Below are positions 36,490 to 46,098 of a DNA stretch of 64,000 nt, piece after piece; position 1 is the stretch's first letter, and each line of letters starts with the position of its first letter. The notes beneath the pieces are model-generated. The model had not been told where the DNA came from. It did not search any database and saw only the letters and a program-made list of their open reading frames with translations. A program made the translations under genes and the position numbers. The DNA is from an uncultured Subdoligranulum sp. GTDB lineage: Bacteria; Bacillota; Clostridia; Oscillospirales; Ruminococcaceae. The stretch lies in NCBI GenBank assembly GCA_904374465.1, contig CAJFFY010000001.1, positions 72,550-136,549 on the forward strand, written 5' to 3'.

Positions 36490-37869
36490 TTATACCAGTT
36501 CACCCGTCAGCAGTGCCGCGCGTGAACCTGTCAGATGAACCTGTGCCCATTGCCCTACCAGGGTTTCAGGTGCTGCAAACTCCACAACCAGGTTGTTATC
36601 CAACCGGCCATTGAGCGTTCCGGGTGTACGGCCCGCACCTTCCACCAGTACCCGTACGGTCTGGCCTGCCATCGCAGCCGTGGCTGCAAAGGCAAAATTG
36701 TCCTGGGTGCGCAGCAGCCGTTCCATGCGGGCCGCCTTCTCGGCATGGGTGGTCGGATCCGGCATTTTGGCGGCAGGCGTTCCGTTCCGCTTGGAATAGA
36801 TGAAGGTAAACAGCTGCATATAGCCGACTTCCTGTACCAGATTCAACGTGGCCTGGAAGTCCTCCTCCGTCTCACCGGGGAATCCCACAATGATGTCACT
36901 GGAAAAGGTCACGCCGGGGATCCTGGCCCGGGCATAGTCGATCAGTTCCTTATACTGGGCCACCGTATAGTGCCGGTTCATCTGCTGCAGCAATCGATCG
37001 CTGCCGGACTGGACGGGCAGATGGATGTGCTTGCACAGATGGGGTTGTGCCGCGATGGTGTCGATCAGTTTATGGCTGGCATCCTTCGGATGGCTGGTCA
37101 TAAAACGGATCTGATAGTCTCCGGGCACCGTGCAGAGCAGATTCAAAAGATCCGAAAAATCGATCTTCTGGGACAGACCCTTGCCGTAGCTGTTCACATT
37201 CTGCCCCAGCAGCGTAATCTCTTTATATCCCTTGGCAATCAAATCCCGGAATTCCGCCAGAATGGCTTCCGGTTCCCGGCTGCGTTCCCGTCCCCGCACA
37301 TAGGGTACAATACAATAGGTGCAGAAATTGTCGCACCCGTACATAATGGGGAGCCAGGCACGGAACCCCGAGTCCCGACGGATGGGCAGTTCTTCCACCA
37401 CCGCATTGCGCTCTTCGGGCGATTGCAGGTAGCGTTTGCCACGGCGGATCCTCTCGGCCAGCATAGCCGGCAACCGGTCAATGCCGTTGACGCCAAAGAC
37501 CAAATCCACGTAAGGATAGCTCTGACGCAGTTTTTCCACAATGTGGGGCTGCTGCGCCATACACCCGCATACGCCGATGATCAGGCGCGGATTTTGTTCC
37601 TTGAGTTTCTTCAGCGCACCGATGTTGCCAAACACCCGTTGCTCCGCATGTTCCCGGACCGCACAGGTATTGAATAAAATCAAGTCGGCATCCTCCAGCG
37701 TATCGCACAGGCCAAAGCCCACATCCTGCAAAACGCCGCGGATCTTCTCGCCGTCATTGACATTCTGCTGACAGCCGTAGCTGCGCACAAAGGCAAGGGG
37801 CGGGGTTTCGTAGTAGGCTGCCAGCGTTTTGGCGGCAGCATCGTCATGGGTATAGAGTAGTTTTTCCAA
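36490..37869 (-). CDS. miaB: tRNA-2-methylthio-N6-dimethylallyladenosine synthase
   Basis: A 459-residue radical-SAM methylthiotransferase that turns i6A37 into ms2i6A37. The N-terminal UPF0004 domain supplies the first Fe-S cluster through SYGCQQN, NTCAV and GVCGCMAQ. The radical-SAM cluster motif is GCDNFCTYC, and a TRAM domain closes the protein. I place the start at TTG 37869, with AAGGAG seven bases upstream, rather than at an ATG eight codons earlier that has no ribosome site. It leads the repair and tRNA-modification operon miaB-YlbF family-mutS-mutL-miaA. Confidence 0.95.
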   Translation of the reverse strand: MEKLLYTHDDAAAKTLAAYYETPPLAFVRSYGCQQNVNDGEKIRGVLQDVGFGLCDTLEDADLILFNTCAVREHAEQRVFGNIGALKKLKEQNPRLIIGVCGCMAQQPHIVEKLRQSYPYVDLVFGVNGIDRLPAMLAERIRRGKRYLQSPEERNAVVEELPIRRDSGFRAWLPIMYGCDNFCTYCIVPYVRGRERSREPEAILAEFRDLIAKGYKEITLLGQNVNSYGKGLSQKIDFSDLLNLLCTVPGDYQIRFMTSHPKDASHKLIDTIAAQPHLCKHIHLPVQSGSDRLLQQMNRHYTVAQYKELIDYARARIPGVTFSSDIIVGFPGETEEDFQATLNLVQEVGYMQLFTFIYSKRNGTPAAKMPDPTTHAEKAARMERLLRTQDNFAFAATAAMAGQTVRVLVEGAGRTPGTLNGRLDNNLVVEFAAPETLVGQWAQVHLTGSRAALLTGELV

Positions 37870-37912
37870 GTGAATTCTCCTTAAAGGGCACACAAATCCA
37901 ACATACCGTATT

Positions 37913-37941
37913 AGTATAGCAAATCAGCTGCAAAAGTACAA
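37913..37941 (-). promoter_or_regulatory. promoter for the miaB-mutSL-miaA operon
   Basis: Minus-strand TTGTAC (37936-37941), 17 bases, TATACT (37913-37918), with TGC just before the -10. It lies about 45 bases upstream of the miaB TTG start. Confidence 0.7.
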
Positions 37942-38001
37942 GCAGTTGTTTTGTTTTTTTGCCAAGACACGGTATGCTGTGGTCCTGCACACGAGACAAA
38001 G

Positions 38002-38036
38002 ACAGAGCGCCCCCATAAGGAGCGCTCTGTTTTTTT
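38002..38036. terminator. terminator after uvrA
   Basis: A 12-bp stem with one wobble (ACAGAGCGCTCC against GGGGCGCTCTGT) follows the uvrA stop. The T run is stronger on the plus strand (TTTTTT) than on the minus strand (TCTTTGTCT), so it works best rightward but probably also ends uvrA. Confidence 0.75.
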
Positions 38037-40935
38037 ACTTTTCCGCTTTTTGCAGTTCCTTGGCACGCGCCAGCATCGGCTTGAGATACTGCCCCGTAAA
38101 AGAGGCCGGATTTTCCGCCACTTCCTCGGGGGTACCGGTGGCCACAATACGGCCGCCACCGCTGCCGCCTTCCGGCCCCAGGTCGATGATATAATCAGCC
38201 CGCTTGATCACATCCAGATTGTGTTCGATCACAATCACCGTGTTGCCGGCGTCCACCAGCTTATCCAACACTTTCACCAGCCGGTGCACGTCTGCCACAT
38301 GAAGTCCCGTGGTGGGCTCGTCCAGAATATACACCGTCTGGCCGGTACCCCGCCGGGCCAGTTCGTTGGCCAGCTTCACGCGCTGCGCCTCGCCGCCGGA
38401 AAGTGTTGTTGCAGCCTGCCCCAGCTGAATATAGCCCAGGCCCACTTCCTGCAAGGTCTGCAGTTTGCGTGCAATCTTGGGAATGTTGGCAAAAAAGACA
38501 CAGGCTTCTTCCACCGTCATATCCAGCACGTCCGAAATGTTTTTGTCCTTGTATTTGACTTCCAAGGTTTCCCGGTTGTACCGCTTTCCCTTACAGACAT
38601 CGCAGGGAACATAAATATCGGGCAGGAAATGCATCTCGATCTGCAGGATGCCGCCGCCCTCGCAGGCCTCACAGCGGCCGCCCTTCACATTGAAGCTGAA
38701 GCGTCCGGGGCCGTACCCACGCATCTTGGCATCCTGGGTGCTGGCGAACAGCGCCCGGATATCCCCAAACACACCCGTATAGGTAGCCGGGTTGGAGCGA
38801 GGCGTGCGCCCGATGGGAGACTGATCAATACCGATGACCTTATCCACCCATTCCATGCCCTCCACCGCTTCACACTGCCCGGGGCGGCTGCGGGCGCCGT
38901 TCAGGGCCGACGCCAGAGTTTTATACAAAATCTCGTTGATCAGTGTGGATTTGCCGGAGCCGGACACGCCGGTCACGCAAATCATTTTTCCCAGCGGGAA
39001 ATCCACGGTAATATTCTGCAGGTTGTTTTCGTGCGCTTTGACCACCCGCAGGAACTTGCCATTGCCTTCCCGCCGCTGTTCGGGCACTTCCACAAACTTG
39101 CGCCCCGAGAGATAGGCTCCCGTAACGCTGCGCTTCACCTTGCAGATATCCGCCACACTGCCGGCTGCCACAATCTCGCCGCCGTGCACGCCCGCGCCGG
39201 GGCCCACGTCCACGATGTAATCTGCCTGACGCATGGTATCTTCGTCGTGTTCCACCACAATCAGCGTGTTGCCCAAATCCCGCAACCGCTTCATGGTGGC
39301 GATCAGCTTATCGTTGTCCCGCTGATGCAGACCGATACTGGGTTCATCCAACACGTAGAGAACGCCGGTCAAAGCACTGCCGATCTGAGTTGCCAGACGG
39401 ATACGCTGACTTTCGCCGCCGGAGAGGGAGGCCGCGCCGCGCGAAAGCGTCAGGTAGCCCAGCCCCACACTCTCCAGAAAGCCCAGACGTTCCTTGACTT
39501 CTTTGAAGATGGGAGCGCCGATCATTTCATCCCGCGCGCTGACCTTGGCCGTCTTGATGAATTCCAGTTCCTCGCTGACACTCTTGTCGCAGAAATCGGC
39601 AATGTTGATGCCACCCACAGTGACCGCCAGGCTGGTGGGCTTCAGCCGACGGCCGTGACAGGCGGGGCATTCCTCGCTGGACATCACCTGGGCAATTTCT
39701 TCCTTGACCCACTCGCTGCTGGTTTCCCGGAAGCGACGCTCCAGATTGGGGATAATACCCTCAAACTGGTTGTAGTAGGTACCGGAGCCGAACATGCTTT
39801 CCCGCTGCATCTCAATCCGCTCCTCCCCAGTGCCGTACAGCAGGGCATGCAGCGCCTCTTTGCTGAAATCCTTGATGGGAGTATCCAGCGTAAAACCGTA
39901 CCGTTTGCCCAGTGCCACATAGGTCATTTCGGAGATGGAGCCCTCGGCATAATACCAGCCGCTGGCCTTGATGGCACTTTCCCGGATGGATTTGCGCTTG
40001 TCGGGAATCACCCGGGCCGGGTCCACCTTCATGAAGGTTCCCAGACCGGTACACTTCTCGCAGGCACCGAAGGGATTGTTAAAACTGAACATGCGGGGGG
40101 TCAGTTCCTCCACCGAGACACCGTGTTCCGGGCAGGCATAGCTCTGGCTGAACATCATCGGTTCACCGCCGATCACATCCACCACCACCAGACCGCCGGT
40201 CTGGGCCAGGGCAGTCTCGATGGAGTCGGCCAGCCGTCCCCGAACCGTATCGTTGATGACCAGGCGGTCCACTACGATCTCCACCGTATGTTTGATGTTC
40301 TTTTCCAGACTGATCTCCTCACTGAGATCATACATGTTTCCGTCCACCCGCACACGGGAAAAGCCCGCGCGTCGCGCAGCTTCCAGTTCCTTTGCCTGGG
40401 TGCCCTTACGCCCCCGTACCACTGGGGCCAAAACCTGGAACCGGGTGCGCTCCGGCAATTTCATAACCTCATCCACCATCTCGTCGATGCTTTGCTGGGT
40501 GATTTCCCGCCCGCAAACCGGGCAATGGGGTACACCAATCCGAGCATACATCAAACGCAGGTAGTCATAAATTTCGGTCACCGTTCCCACCGTGGAACGG
40601 GGATTGTGGCTGGTGGTTTTCTGGTCAATGGAAATGGCCGGCGAAAGGCCGGTGATCTCATCCACATCCGGTTTTTCCATCTGCCCCAAAAACTGACGGG
40701 CGTAGCTGGAAAGGCTTTCCATATACCGGCGCTGACCATCGGCAAAAATGGTGTCGAAGGCCAGACTGGATTTTCCTGATCCGGAAAGGCCGGTCATGAC
40801 AATCAGTTTGTTGCGGGGCAGCACCAGGTCCACGTTTTTCAGGTTATGCTCCCGCGCCCCCTTGATTACAATGCGGTTATTGGGGTCTATCTGAATTTTG
40901 GATTTTCGTTTTGTTTCTTTCGGTGCAGTACTCAA
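38035..40935 (-). CDS. uvrA: excinuclease ABC subunit A
   Basis: A 966-residue UvrA, the damage-sensing ATPase of nucleotide excision repair. Two split ABC modules are present ([11 protein letters not shown] near residue 52 and [11 protein letters not shown] near 660) with signature [12 protein letters not shown] and [12 protein letters not shown]. The zinc-finger cysteine pairs [13 protein letters not shown] and CEACEGGG are in place. The start is TTG at 40935 overlapping the uvrB stop (TTGA), with AGGAGG 11 bases upstream, so the pair is translationally coupled. Confidence 0.97.
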   Translation of the reverse strand: MSTAPKETKRKSKIQIDPNNRIVIKGAREHNLKNVDLVLPRNKLIVMTGLSGSGKSSLAFDTIFADGQRRYMESLSSYARQFLGQMEKPDVDEITGLSPAISIDQKTTSHNPRSTVGTVTEIYDYLRLMYARIGVPHCPVCGREITQQSIDEMVDEVMKLPERTRFQVLAPVVRGRKGTQAKELEAARRAGFSRVRVDGNMYDLSEEISLEKNIKHTVEIVVDRLVINDTVRGRLADSIETALAQTGGLVVVDVIGGEPMMFSQSYACPEHGVSVEELTPRMFSFNNPFGACEKCTGLGTFMKVDPARVIPDKRKSIRESAIKASGWYYAEGSISEMTYVALGKRYGFTLDTPIKDFSKEALHALLYGTGEERIEMQRESMFGSGTYYNQFEGIIPNLERRFRETSSEWVKEEIAQVMSSEECPACHGRRLKPTSLAVTVGGINIADFCDKSVSEELEFIKTAKVSARDEMIGAPIFKEVKERLGFLESVGLGYLTLSRGAASLSGGESQRIRLATQIGSALTGVLYVLDEPSIGLHQRDNDKLIATMKRLRDLGNTLIVVEHDEDTMRQADYIVDVGPGAGVHGGEIVAAGSVADICKVKRSVTGAYLSGRKFVEVPEQRREGNGKFLRVVKAHENNLQNITVDFPLGKMICVTGVSGSGKSTLINEILYKTLASALNGARSRPGQCEAVEGMEWVDKVIGIDQSPIGRTPRSNPATYTGVFGDIRALFASTQDAKMRGYGPGRFSFNVKGGRCEACEGGGILQIEMHFLPDIYVPCDVCKGKRYNRETLEVKYKDKNISDVLDMTVEEACVFFANIPKIARKLQTLQEVGLGYIQLGQAATTLSGGEAQRVKLANELARRGTGQTVYILDEPTTGLHVADVHRLVKVLDKLVDAGNTVIVIEHNLDVIKRADYIIDLGPEGGSGGGRIVATGTPEEVAENPASFTGQYLKPMLARAKELQKAEK

Positions 40936-42971
40936 TTCTTGTATTTCCTCCTGCCCTTGCGCGTCTTGGCTGCAGCTTTTCGTTCGCTGGCATCGGCCGC
41001 GGTGGGGTCCTCCCCCCGCTCCAAACGCGCAATTTCATCGCGCAGCTGTGCTGCCAGCTCAAATTGCAGCAACCGCGCTGCTTCCTTCATCTCTTTGGTC
41101 ATCCGCTCGATGGTCTGCTGGCGTTCCGCACGACTCATCCGACGCTGGCGAAGCTTCTTGTTTTCTTCGCTCATGCTGATTTCCAGCCCATCGCCGATGG
41201 CCTTGACAATGGTCTTGGGGGTGATACCGTGTTCACGGTTGTAGGCATCCTGGATGGCACGGCGACGCTCCGTCTCGGTGATGGCCCGCTCCATACTGGG
41301 CGTCACTTCATCGGCATACATCAGCACCACACCGTTGGCATTGCGCGCTGCGCGGCCAATGGTCTGGATCAGGCTGGTTTCGCTGCGCAGGAAGCCTTCC
41401 TTATCGGCGTCCAGAATGGCAATCAGCGAAACCTCCGGCAAGTCCAGACCCTCACGCAGCAGGTTGATGCCCACAATCACGTCAATGGCCCCCACACGCA
41501 GATCCTTGATGATCTCCATGCGCTCGAAGGTATCTACCTCGTGGTGCATATATTTGGTTTTAACCCCATGTTCTTCCAGATAATCTGTCAGATCTTCCGC
41601 CATTTTCACGGTCAGGGTGGTCACCAGAGCCCGTTCTCCGCGGTCAATACGCTGGCGAATCTCGCCCAGAAGATCCTCAATCTGACCTTCCACCGGGCGT
41701 ACCATGATCAACGGATCCAACAAGCCGGTGGGTCGGATCACCTGTTCCGCCACACGGCTGGAGTGTTGCCGCTCATATTCGCCCGGAGTGGCCGAGACAA
41801 AAATTTTCTGATGAACTTTCTTTTCAAACTCCTCAAACCGCAGCGGGCGGTTATCAAAGGCGGAAGGCAGGCGGAACCCATACTCCACCAGCGTTTTCTT
41901 GCGGCTGTAGTCCCCGCCGAACATGCCACGGATCTGGGGCAGCATGACATGGCTTTCATCCACCATCAGAAGGAAATCATCGGGGAAGTAGTCCAGCAGT
42001 GTGGTCGGCGTCGAACCGGGCGCCCGGCCTGACAACACCGCCGAATAGTTTTCGATGCCTTTGCACATGCCTACTTCCTGCAGCATCTCCATATCGTAGT
42101 TGGTACGCTGCTGAATCCGCTGGGCCTCCAGCAGTTTCCCTTCTTCGGTAAATTTTTTGACCTGCTCCTCCATTTCCCGGGCAATCTTGGTCAGGCCTTC
42201 CTTCATTTTTTCCGGCCCCACAATGTAATGGCTGGCCGGGAAAATTGCCACGTGGCGCACCACATTCTTCCGCTCACCGGTCAGCGGATCAAACTCCACA
42301 ATCCGATCCACTTCATCGCCAAAGAACTCCACACGGATGGCATATTCGTCATTGTATGCCAGATGAATGTCCACCGTGTCCCCTTTTACCCGGAACTTGT
42401 TGCGGATGAAATTCATATCATTGCGCTCATACTGCAGTTTGACCAGCCGGTTACAAAGCTCGTCCCGTTCCATCTGCATACCGGGGCGCAAACTGATGAC
42501 CATACTGCGGTAATCAATGGGATCGCCCAGCGAATAGATGCAGGAAACGCTTGCCACGATGATGACATTGCGCTGCTCCGACAGTGCCGCCGTGGCTGAA
42601 TGCCGCAGACGATCAATCTCGTCATTGATGGCACTGTCCTTCTCAATATAGGTATCCGTAGACGGAATGTATGCCTCCGGCTGGTAGTAATCGTAGTAGG
42701 AGACAAAATACTCCACCGCATCCTCCGGGAAAAAGCCCCGCATCTCGGTACAGATCTGGCTGGCCAATGTTTTGTTGGGCTCCAGAATCAATGTGGGACG
42801 ATTGCAGCGGGCAATGATGTTGGCCATGGTAAATGTTTTACCAGACCCCGTCACGCCCAGCAAGGTCTGAGCGTCATCGCCGTCCTGTATGCCCTGCACC
42901 AGCGCTTCGATTGCCTGCGGCTGGTCACCCGTGGGCTGAAACGGCGCTTTCAGATGAAAAACTTCCTCCAT
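40932..42971 (-). CDS. uvrB: excinuclease ABC subunit B
   Basis: A 679-residue UvrB, the helicase-like damage-verification subunit. Walker A is GVTGSGKT, the beta-hairpin reads [10 protein letters not shown], and the C-terminal UVR helix (about 625-660) that binds UvrC is present. The last 20 residues are strongly basic. ATG 42971, with AGAGG six bases upstream, is preferred over the GTG one codon earlier. A promoter with an operator-like palindrome lies upstream, pointing to a damage-responsive operon. No uvrC is seen in the window. Confidence 0.97.
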   Translation of the reverse strand: MEEVFHLKAPFQPTGDQPQAIEALVQGIQDGDDAQTLLGVTGSGKTFTMANIIARCNRPTLILEPNKTLASQICTEMRGFFPEDAVEYFVSYYDYYQPEAYIPSTDTYIEKDSAINDEIDRLRHSATAALSEQRNVIIVASVSCIYSLGDPIDYRSMVISLRPGMQMERDELCNRLVKLQYERNDMNFIRNKFRVKGDTVDIHLAYNDEYAIRVEFFGDEVDRIVEFDPLTGERKNVVRHVAIFPASHYIVGPEKMKEGLTKIAREMEEQVKKFTEEGKLLEAQRIQQRTNYDMEMLQEVGMCKGIENYSAVLSGRAPGSTPTTLLDYFPDDFLLMVDESHVMLPQIRGMFGGDYSRKKTLVEYGFRLPSAFDNRPLRFEEFEKKVHQKIFVSATPGEYERQHSSRVAEQVIRPTGLLDPLIMVRPVEGQIEDLLGEIRQRIDRGERALVTTLTVKMAEDLTDYLEEHGVKTKYMHHEVDTFERMEIIKDLRVGAIDVIVGINLLREGLDLPEVSLIAILDADKEGFLRSETSLIQTIGRAARNANGVVLMYADEVTPSMERAITETERRRAIQDAYNREHGITPKTIVKAIGDGLEISMSEENKKLRQRRMSRAERQQTIERMTKEMKEAARLLQFELAAQLRDEIARLERGEDPTAADASERKAAAKTRKGRRKYKN

Positions 42972-42986
42972 CACGCACCTCTTTTA

Positions 42987-43001
42987 ACAACATTTTGTTG
43001 T
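42987..43001. promoter_or_regulatory. operator-like palindrome at the uvrB start site
   Basis: A perfect palindrome with 6-bp arms, ACAACA-TTT-TGTTGT, begins six bases after the uvrB -10 box, so it covers the likely transcription start. It is not the Bacillus LexA box (GAAC-N4-GTTC), but its position fits a repressor site. Confidence 0.5.
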
Positions 43002-43007
43002 ATTCGG

Positions 43008-43036
43008 ATTATACCATAGCCGCTTCTATAAGTAAA
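43008..43036 (-). promoter_or_regulatory. promoter of uvrBA
   Basis: Minus-strand TTTACT (43031-43036), 17 bases, TATAAT (43008-43013), about 37 bases upstream of the uvrB ATG. Confidence 0.75.
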
Positions 43037-43066
43037 GTCCTCCCTCCACATTTTGTGCATTCCCCG

Positions 43067-43106
43067 GTAAAAAATACACCCCACCGAGGTATCGCCGGCA
43101 GAGTGT
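43067..43106 (-). terminator. terminator after radC
   Basis: An 11-bp stem (43076-43086 with 43096-43106), including three wobble pairs, followed by ATTTTTT on the minus strand. It starts just past the radC stop. Confidence 0.75.
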
Positions 43107-43111
43107 TGTGT

Positions 43112-43849
43112 TTAACGAAAACTGGCTGCATGAAGAATCTCATTTCCACCCCGAAGATCCGGCAGACAGCCCCGCTCCCGCATCGAGCAGGTTTCCTCCC
43201 CTGCCACAATGATATGATCGATGATACTGACCCCCAAAGGGTCCAGCGCCCTCATGATACCCACCGTAGCGATCAGATCCGCTTCACTGGGAATGGCCAG
43301 GCCCGTCGGATGATTGTGCGCCAGAATTCCGCAGGTTGCTTCCGTTCTCGCCACGTCCCGCAGGAGCCTGCGCGTATCAATCTGCACACGGTTGGGCACC
43401 CCCTCCGCGATGCGCAGGTCCCGCAGTGGACGGCACCGATCATCCAGAAGAATCAGATACAGCAATTCATTCTGGCACCCCAGGAACAGCGGTTTCACAT
43501 ATTCCGTCGCATGACGGGTCTCGTCCAGTGCCACACGCTGTTTGCGTTTCTTGATACCGTAATACCGCCCGAAGGCCATTACCGTGCAGATCAGCTGGGC
43601 GCTTTTGGGGCCAATCCCCTTAACCTGCATCAGTTCCTGGGGTTCTGCCTCCATGACTCTGCAAAAATCGCCAAAATGTAAAATCAGGCGATGGGCCAGC
43701 GCATTGGTGTCCTGGCGGGGAATAGCCAGAAAAAGCAGATATTCCAATGCTTCGTGCTCTGCCAGGCTTTCCAGACCATCGCGTTCCACCCGCTCTTTCA
43801 TACGGGCCCGGTGTTTTTCGTGCAGGGCGCGCTCTTTTTCCTCCGCCAT
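43112..43849 (-). CDS. radC: RadC/YsxA family JAB-domain protein
   Basis: A 245-residue RadC-type protein. An N-terminal helix-hairpin-helix segment (VKGIGPKSA, about 76-84) is followed by a JAB/MPN domain. The metal motif HNHPTG is at 178-183 with Asp191 in PSEAD. Despite its name the family has no proven role in repair. ATG 43849 follows AAGG at 11 bases; a GTG three codons earlier lies too close to that site. It is transcribed away from the RluA-family gene from an overlapping divergent promoter pair. Confidence 0.9.
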   Translation of the reverse strand: MAEEKERALHEKHRARMKERVERDGLESLAEHEALEYLLFLAIPRQDTNALAHRLILHFGDFCRVMEAEPQELMQVKGIGPKSAQLICTVMAFGRYYGIKKRKQRVALDETRHATEYVKPLFLGCQNELLYLILLDDRCRPLRDLRIAEGVPNRVQIDTRRLLRDVARTEATCGILAHNHPTGLAIPSEADLIATVGIMRALDPLGVSIIDHIIVAGEETCSMRERGCLPDLRGGNEILHAASFR

Positions 43850-43876
43850 GAATTTCACATCCTTCGGGCATTTCCC

Positions 43877-43905
43877 TTTACCTTTTCTGCATTTTATTAT
43901 ATACT
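43877..43905 (+). promoter_or_regulatory. promoter of the RluA-family gene
   Basis: TTTACC (43877-43882), 17 bases, TATACT (43900-43905), about 48 bases upstream of the ATG at 43953. Confidence 0.65.
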
Positions 43906-43924
43906 GTTACCGGAAATTTGCAAA
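43896..43924 (-). promoter_or_regulatory. promoter of radC, overlapping the divergent promoter
   Basis: Minus-strand TTTGCA (43919-43924), 17 bases, TATAAT (43896-43901). The -10 shares two bases with the plus-strand -10, so the polymerases cannot bind both at once. Confidence 0.65.
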
Positions 43925-43952
43925 GAGCCATTTTATAAGAAACGAGGATTGC

Positions 43953-44915
43953 ATGAAAAGTTTCACCGCCGGTCAAAACGAGGATGGCGTGCGCCTGAGT
44001 CGCTTTGTGGAGAGCGTCACCCACCAGTTTCCCCGCAGTATGATGTACAAAGCCTTTCGCAACAAACGAATCAAGGTGAACGGAAAACGCGCGGAGCCAG
44101 ATACCCGCCTGCAGCAGGGAGACTTGATTGAGTTATACATCAACGACGAGTTTTTTCCCGCCGTTGCTTCCGCTTCAAAACAAAAGCCTGCCAGAAGGCA
44201 GCCCCCGGTTCAAATTGTGTATGAGGACAGTAATTTTGCCGTCCTCTATAAACCAGCGCGCCTGCTCTGCCATAGCGACCGCACAGGAGACCCCAACCTG
44301 GTGGACGCTTTTGCCGCTTACCTGGAACAAAAGGGCGAATACAACCCCCATGCAGAACAGTGCTTTGCCCCCGCCCTGTGCAATCGACTGGACCGTGGCA
44401 CCGAGGGTCTGGTACTGGCCGCCAAAACATATCAGGCGCTGCGGGATCTGAATACCATCATCCGGGACGACCTGATGAAAAAAGAGTATCTGACCATCAC
44501 GGTGGGTGCTCCCCCGGCCGGACGGCATATTGCCTGGTTGCAACACAGCGAAAAGAACAACAAGGTCCGTATCCACGCACGGGAAAGCGAAGGTTACAAA
44601 CAGATCATCACCGAGGTAACTGTGATCCGCCAGGGTGGTCCCTTTGCGCTGTGCCGCATCGGGCTTATCACCGGTCGTACCCATCAGATTCGCGCCCACC
44701 TTTCCTATCTGGGACATCCGGTGCTGGGCGATATTAAATACGGCAACCGCAAAATGAACGAGCGTACCGGCCTAAAAACCCAGGCACTTTGCGCTCAGCG
44801 TCTTACGTTTGGACGTATTCCGCAGGAGAACACGCTGCACTATTTGTCCGGCCGGGTGATCAAGCTGGACAACCCGGAAATCATCCGCCAATTTGACCGG
44901 TTGATTTCCCCCTGA
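43953..44915 (+). CDS. RluA-family pseudouridine synthase
   Basis: A 320-residue RNA pseudouridine synthase, the first plus-strand gene. An S4 domain occupies about residues 12-70. The catalytic aspartate is in CNRLDRGTEGL (about 148-158) and GRTHQIRAH near 241 is the second conserved block. The Cys in place of His in the HRLD-type motif is a common variant. GAGG precedes the ATG at 43953. The target, rRNA or tRNA, cannot be told from sequence; together with the rluD-type gene at 22.4 kb the window carries two family members. Confidence 0.9.
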   Translation: MKSFTAGQNEDGVRLSRFVESVTHQFPRSMMYKAFRNKRIKVNGKRAEPDTRLQQGDLIELYINDEFFPAVASASKQKPARRQPPVQIVYEDSNFAVLYKPARLLCHSDRTGDPNLVDAFAAYLEQKGEYNPHAEQCFAPALCNRLDRGTEGLVLAAKTYQALRDLNTIIRDDLMKKEYLTITVGAPPAGRHIAWLQHSEKNNKVRIHARESEGYKQIITEVTVIRQGGPFALCRIGLITGRTHQIRAHLSYLGHPVLGDIKYGNRKMNERTGLKTQALCAQRLTFGRIPQENTLHYLSGRVIKLDNPEIIRQFDRLISP

Positions 44916-44925
44916 CAAACAAATG

Positions 44926-44953
44926 AGGCCGCTGCCTAAAGGCAGCGGCCTCT
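44926..44953. terminator. bidirectional hairpin between convergent genes
   Basis: A perfect 12-bp stem GAGGCCGCTGCC (44926-44937 with 44942-44953) and a four-base loop stand between the RluA-family gene and the zinc-ribbon gene, which converge here. T runs on both sides are weak. Confidence 0.75.
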
Positions 44954-44980
44954 TCTCTATATAAGCATGCGCGTCTGGCG

Positions 44981-46081
44981 TCACGCGATCACAAAGTGGT
45001 AGATCAACGATACGGCAATAATCAGTGCGCAGACAATGGCCGTAATCGGCGGTGCCCAATGAATGATCCGCTCTGCCATGATGTCGTCTTCGCTTTCTTC
45101 GTCATCATCGGCATAACGGCCACGAGTCTTTTTGCCGTGACGATCTTCGTAGTCGTCCTCGTCGTCATAGTCCAACTCGTCGGTATCGTACATCTGGGTA
45201 CCTTCATCATCGTCCTCGTCGTCATCAAACAGACGACCTTTCGGCGCATAACGACGGACCCGCTCCATCTCTGCATTGTCCTCTTCCGCAGCATATCCCT
45301 TGGGATCATAGGTAGCGGTCGCGTCATCCTCATAGGCAGGCTCTTCTGCCTCCTGGCTGTTGATGGCCGCCTGGGCCGCAGCCGCCGTGGCGGCCGGATT
45401 ACTGGCCGGCGCACGCTGGGGCTGCGGCGCAACATTGTTGGCCACGGAATTGATCTCCTGCTGCTGACGTTCTGCCGCGCGGCGTGCCTCTTCCAGAATG
45501 GCCGTCAGCGTGGCTTTGATACCGGCGCGGTCCCCACCGCATTCCGAGCAGGACGTGCAGTTTTCTTCGTTGGGATGGAAAGCGCCACAGGCACAGAACC
45601 AGCCATACTCCGTATCCTGGGGAACGCAGGTCAGCTGGCTATTTCCCGTGCGCTGCTGCAATGTTTTGGCAATGGACGCAGGCAACACGCGAGGCATTTG
45701 CAGACGAACACGCTTATAGCCGCGCAGATCTACGCCACGACCGTTCAGGAACGCGCGGTCCTGTTCCACTTCCACGCTGGAAACCGGCGTATCGCTCACA
45801 TACACCGCATCGTCGCTGCCAAAGACTTCGCCCGGCTGCACATCCAGCGATTCATAATAAAAATCGTCTTCACAGAGGACCTGCCCTGCAGCATCCTTGC
45901 ATTTGAAGTGTACCACCAGCCCGGTTAAAGGCTCCGTGCCCACGTTTTTGAAGGTCAGGCAAACCGCAACCTCTCCCGTAACATCACCTTTCAGCAATTC
46001 CACCCGGACAAACTGTACCGGGCTTCCTGCCGTGTAATAATTGGCGCGGGACTGCGCCATCAGGGAAAAATTCTGATCCAT
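44981..46081 (-). CDS. tail-anchored zinc-ribbon protein, acidic
   Basis: A 366-residue protein I cannot assign to a named family. The first 150 residues look like a beta-rich domain. A zinc ribbon follows, with cysteines at 163, 165, 175, 178 and 181 (CAC...CTSCSEC). Then come an Ala/Gln-rich stretch and a very acidic, repeat-like segment (DDDEDDDEG, DYDDEDDYED). The last 25 or so residues are a single membrane helix, so the bulk faces the cytoplasm as a C-tail-anchored protein. It lies 17 bases after ftsH and ends the rnj-ftsH gene string, so a link to membrane proteolysis or the envelope is possible but unproven. Confidence 0.7.
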   Translation of the reverse strand: MDQNFSLMAQSRANYYTAGSPVQFVRVELLKGDVTGEVAVCLTFKNVGTEPLTGLVVHFKCKDAAGQVLCEDDFYYESLDVQPGEVFGSDDAVYVSDTPVSSVEVEQDRAFLNGRGVDLRGYKRVRLQMPRVLPASIAKTLQQRTGNSQLTCVPQDTEYGWFCACGAFHPNEENCTSCSECGGDRAGIKATLTAILEEARRAAERQQQEINSVANNVAPQPQRAPASNPAATAAAAQAAINSQEAEEPAYEDDATATYDPKGYAAEEDNAEMERVRRYAPKGRLFDDDEDDDEGTQMYDTDELDYDDEDDYEDRHGKKTRGRYADDDEESEDDIMAERIIHWAPPITAIVCALIIAVSLIYHFVIA

Positions 46082-46098
46082 GATCCAACACCTACTTT

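Noticed and set aside
37951..40779. A 942-codon plus-strand frame opposite uvrA
   Set aside because: Antisense shadow of UvrA with His/Gln/Gly-rich composition and no recognisable domain.
42987..43001. Standard Bacillus LexA box at uvrB
   Set aside because: The palindrome centre and arms (ACAACA-TTT-TGTTGT) do not match GAAC-N4-GTTC; kept only as an unassigned operator.
45022..45435. A basic 137-codon frame inside the zinc-ribbon gene
   Set aside because: Frame-shifted reading of the acidic and Ala/Gln-rich segment, with biased composition and no independent start signal.
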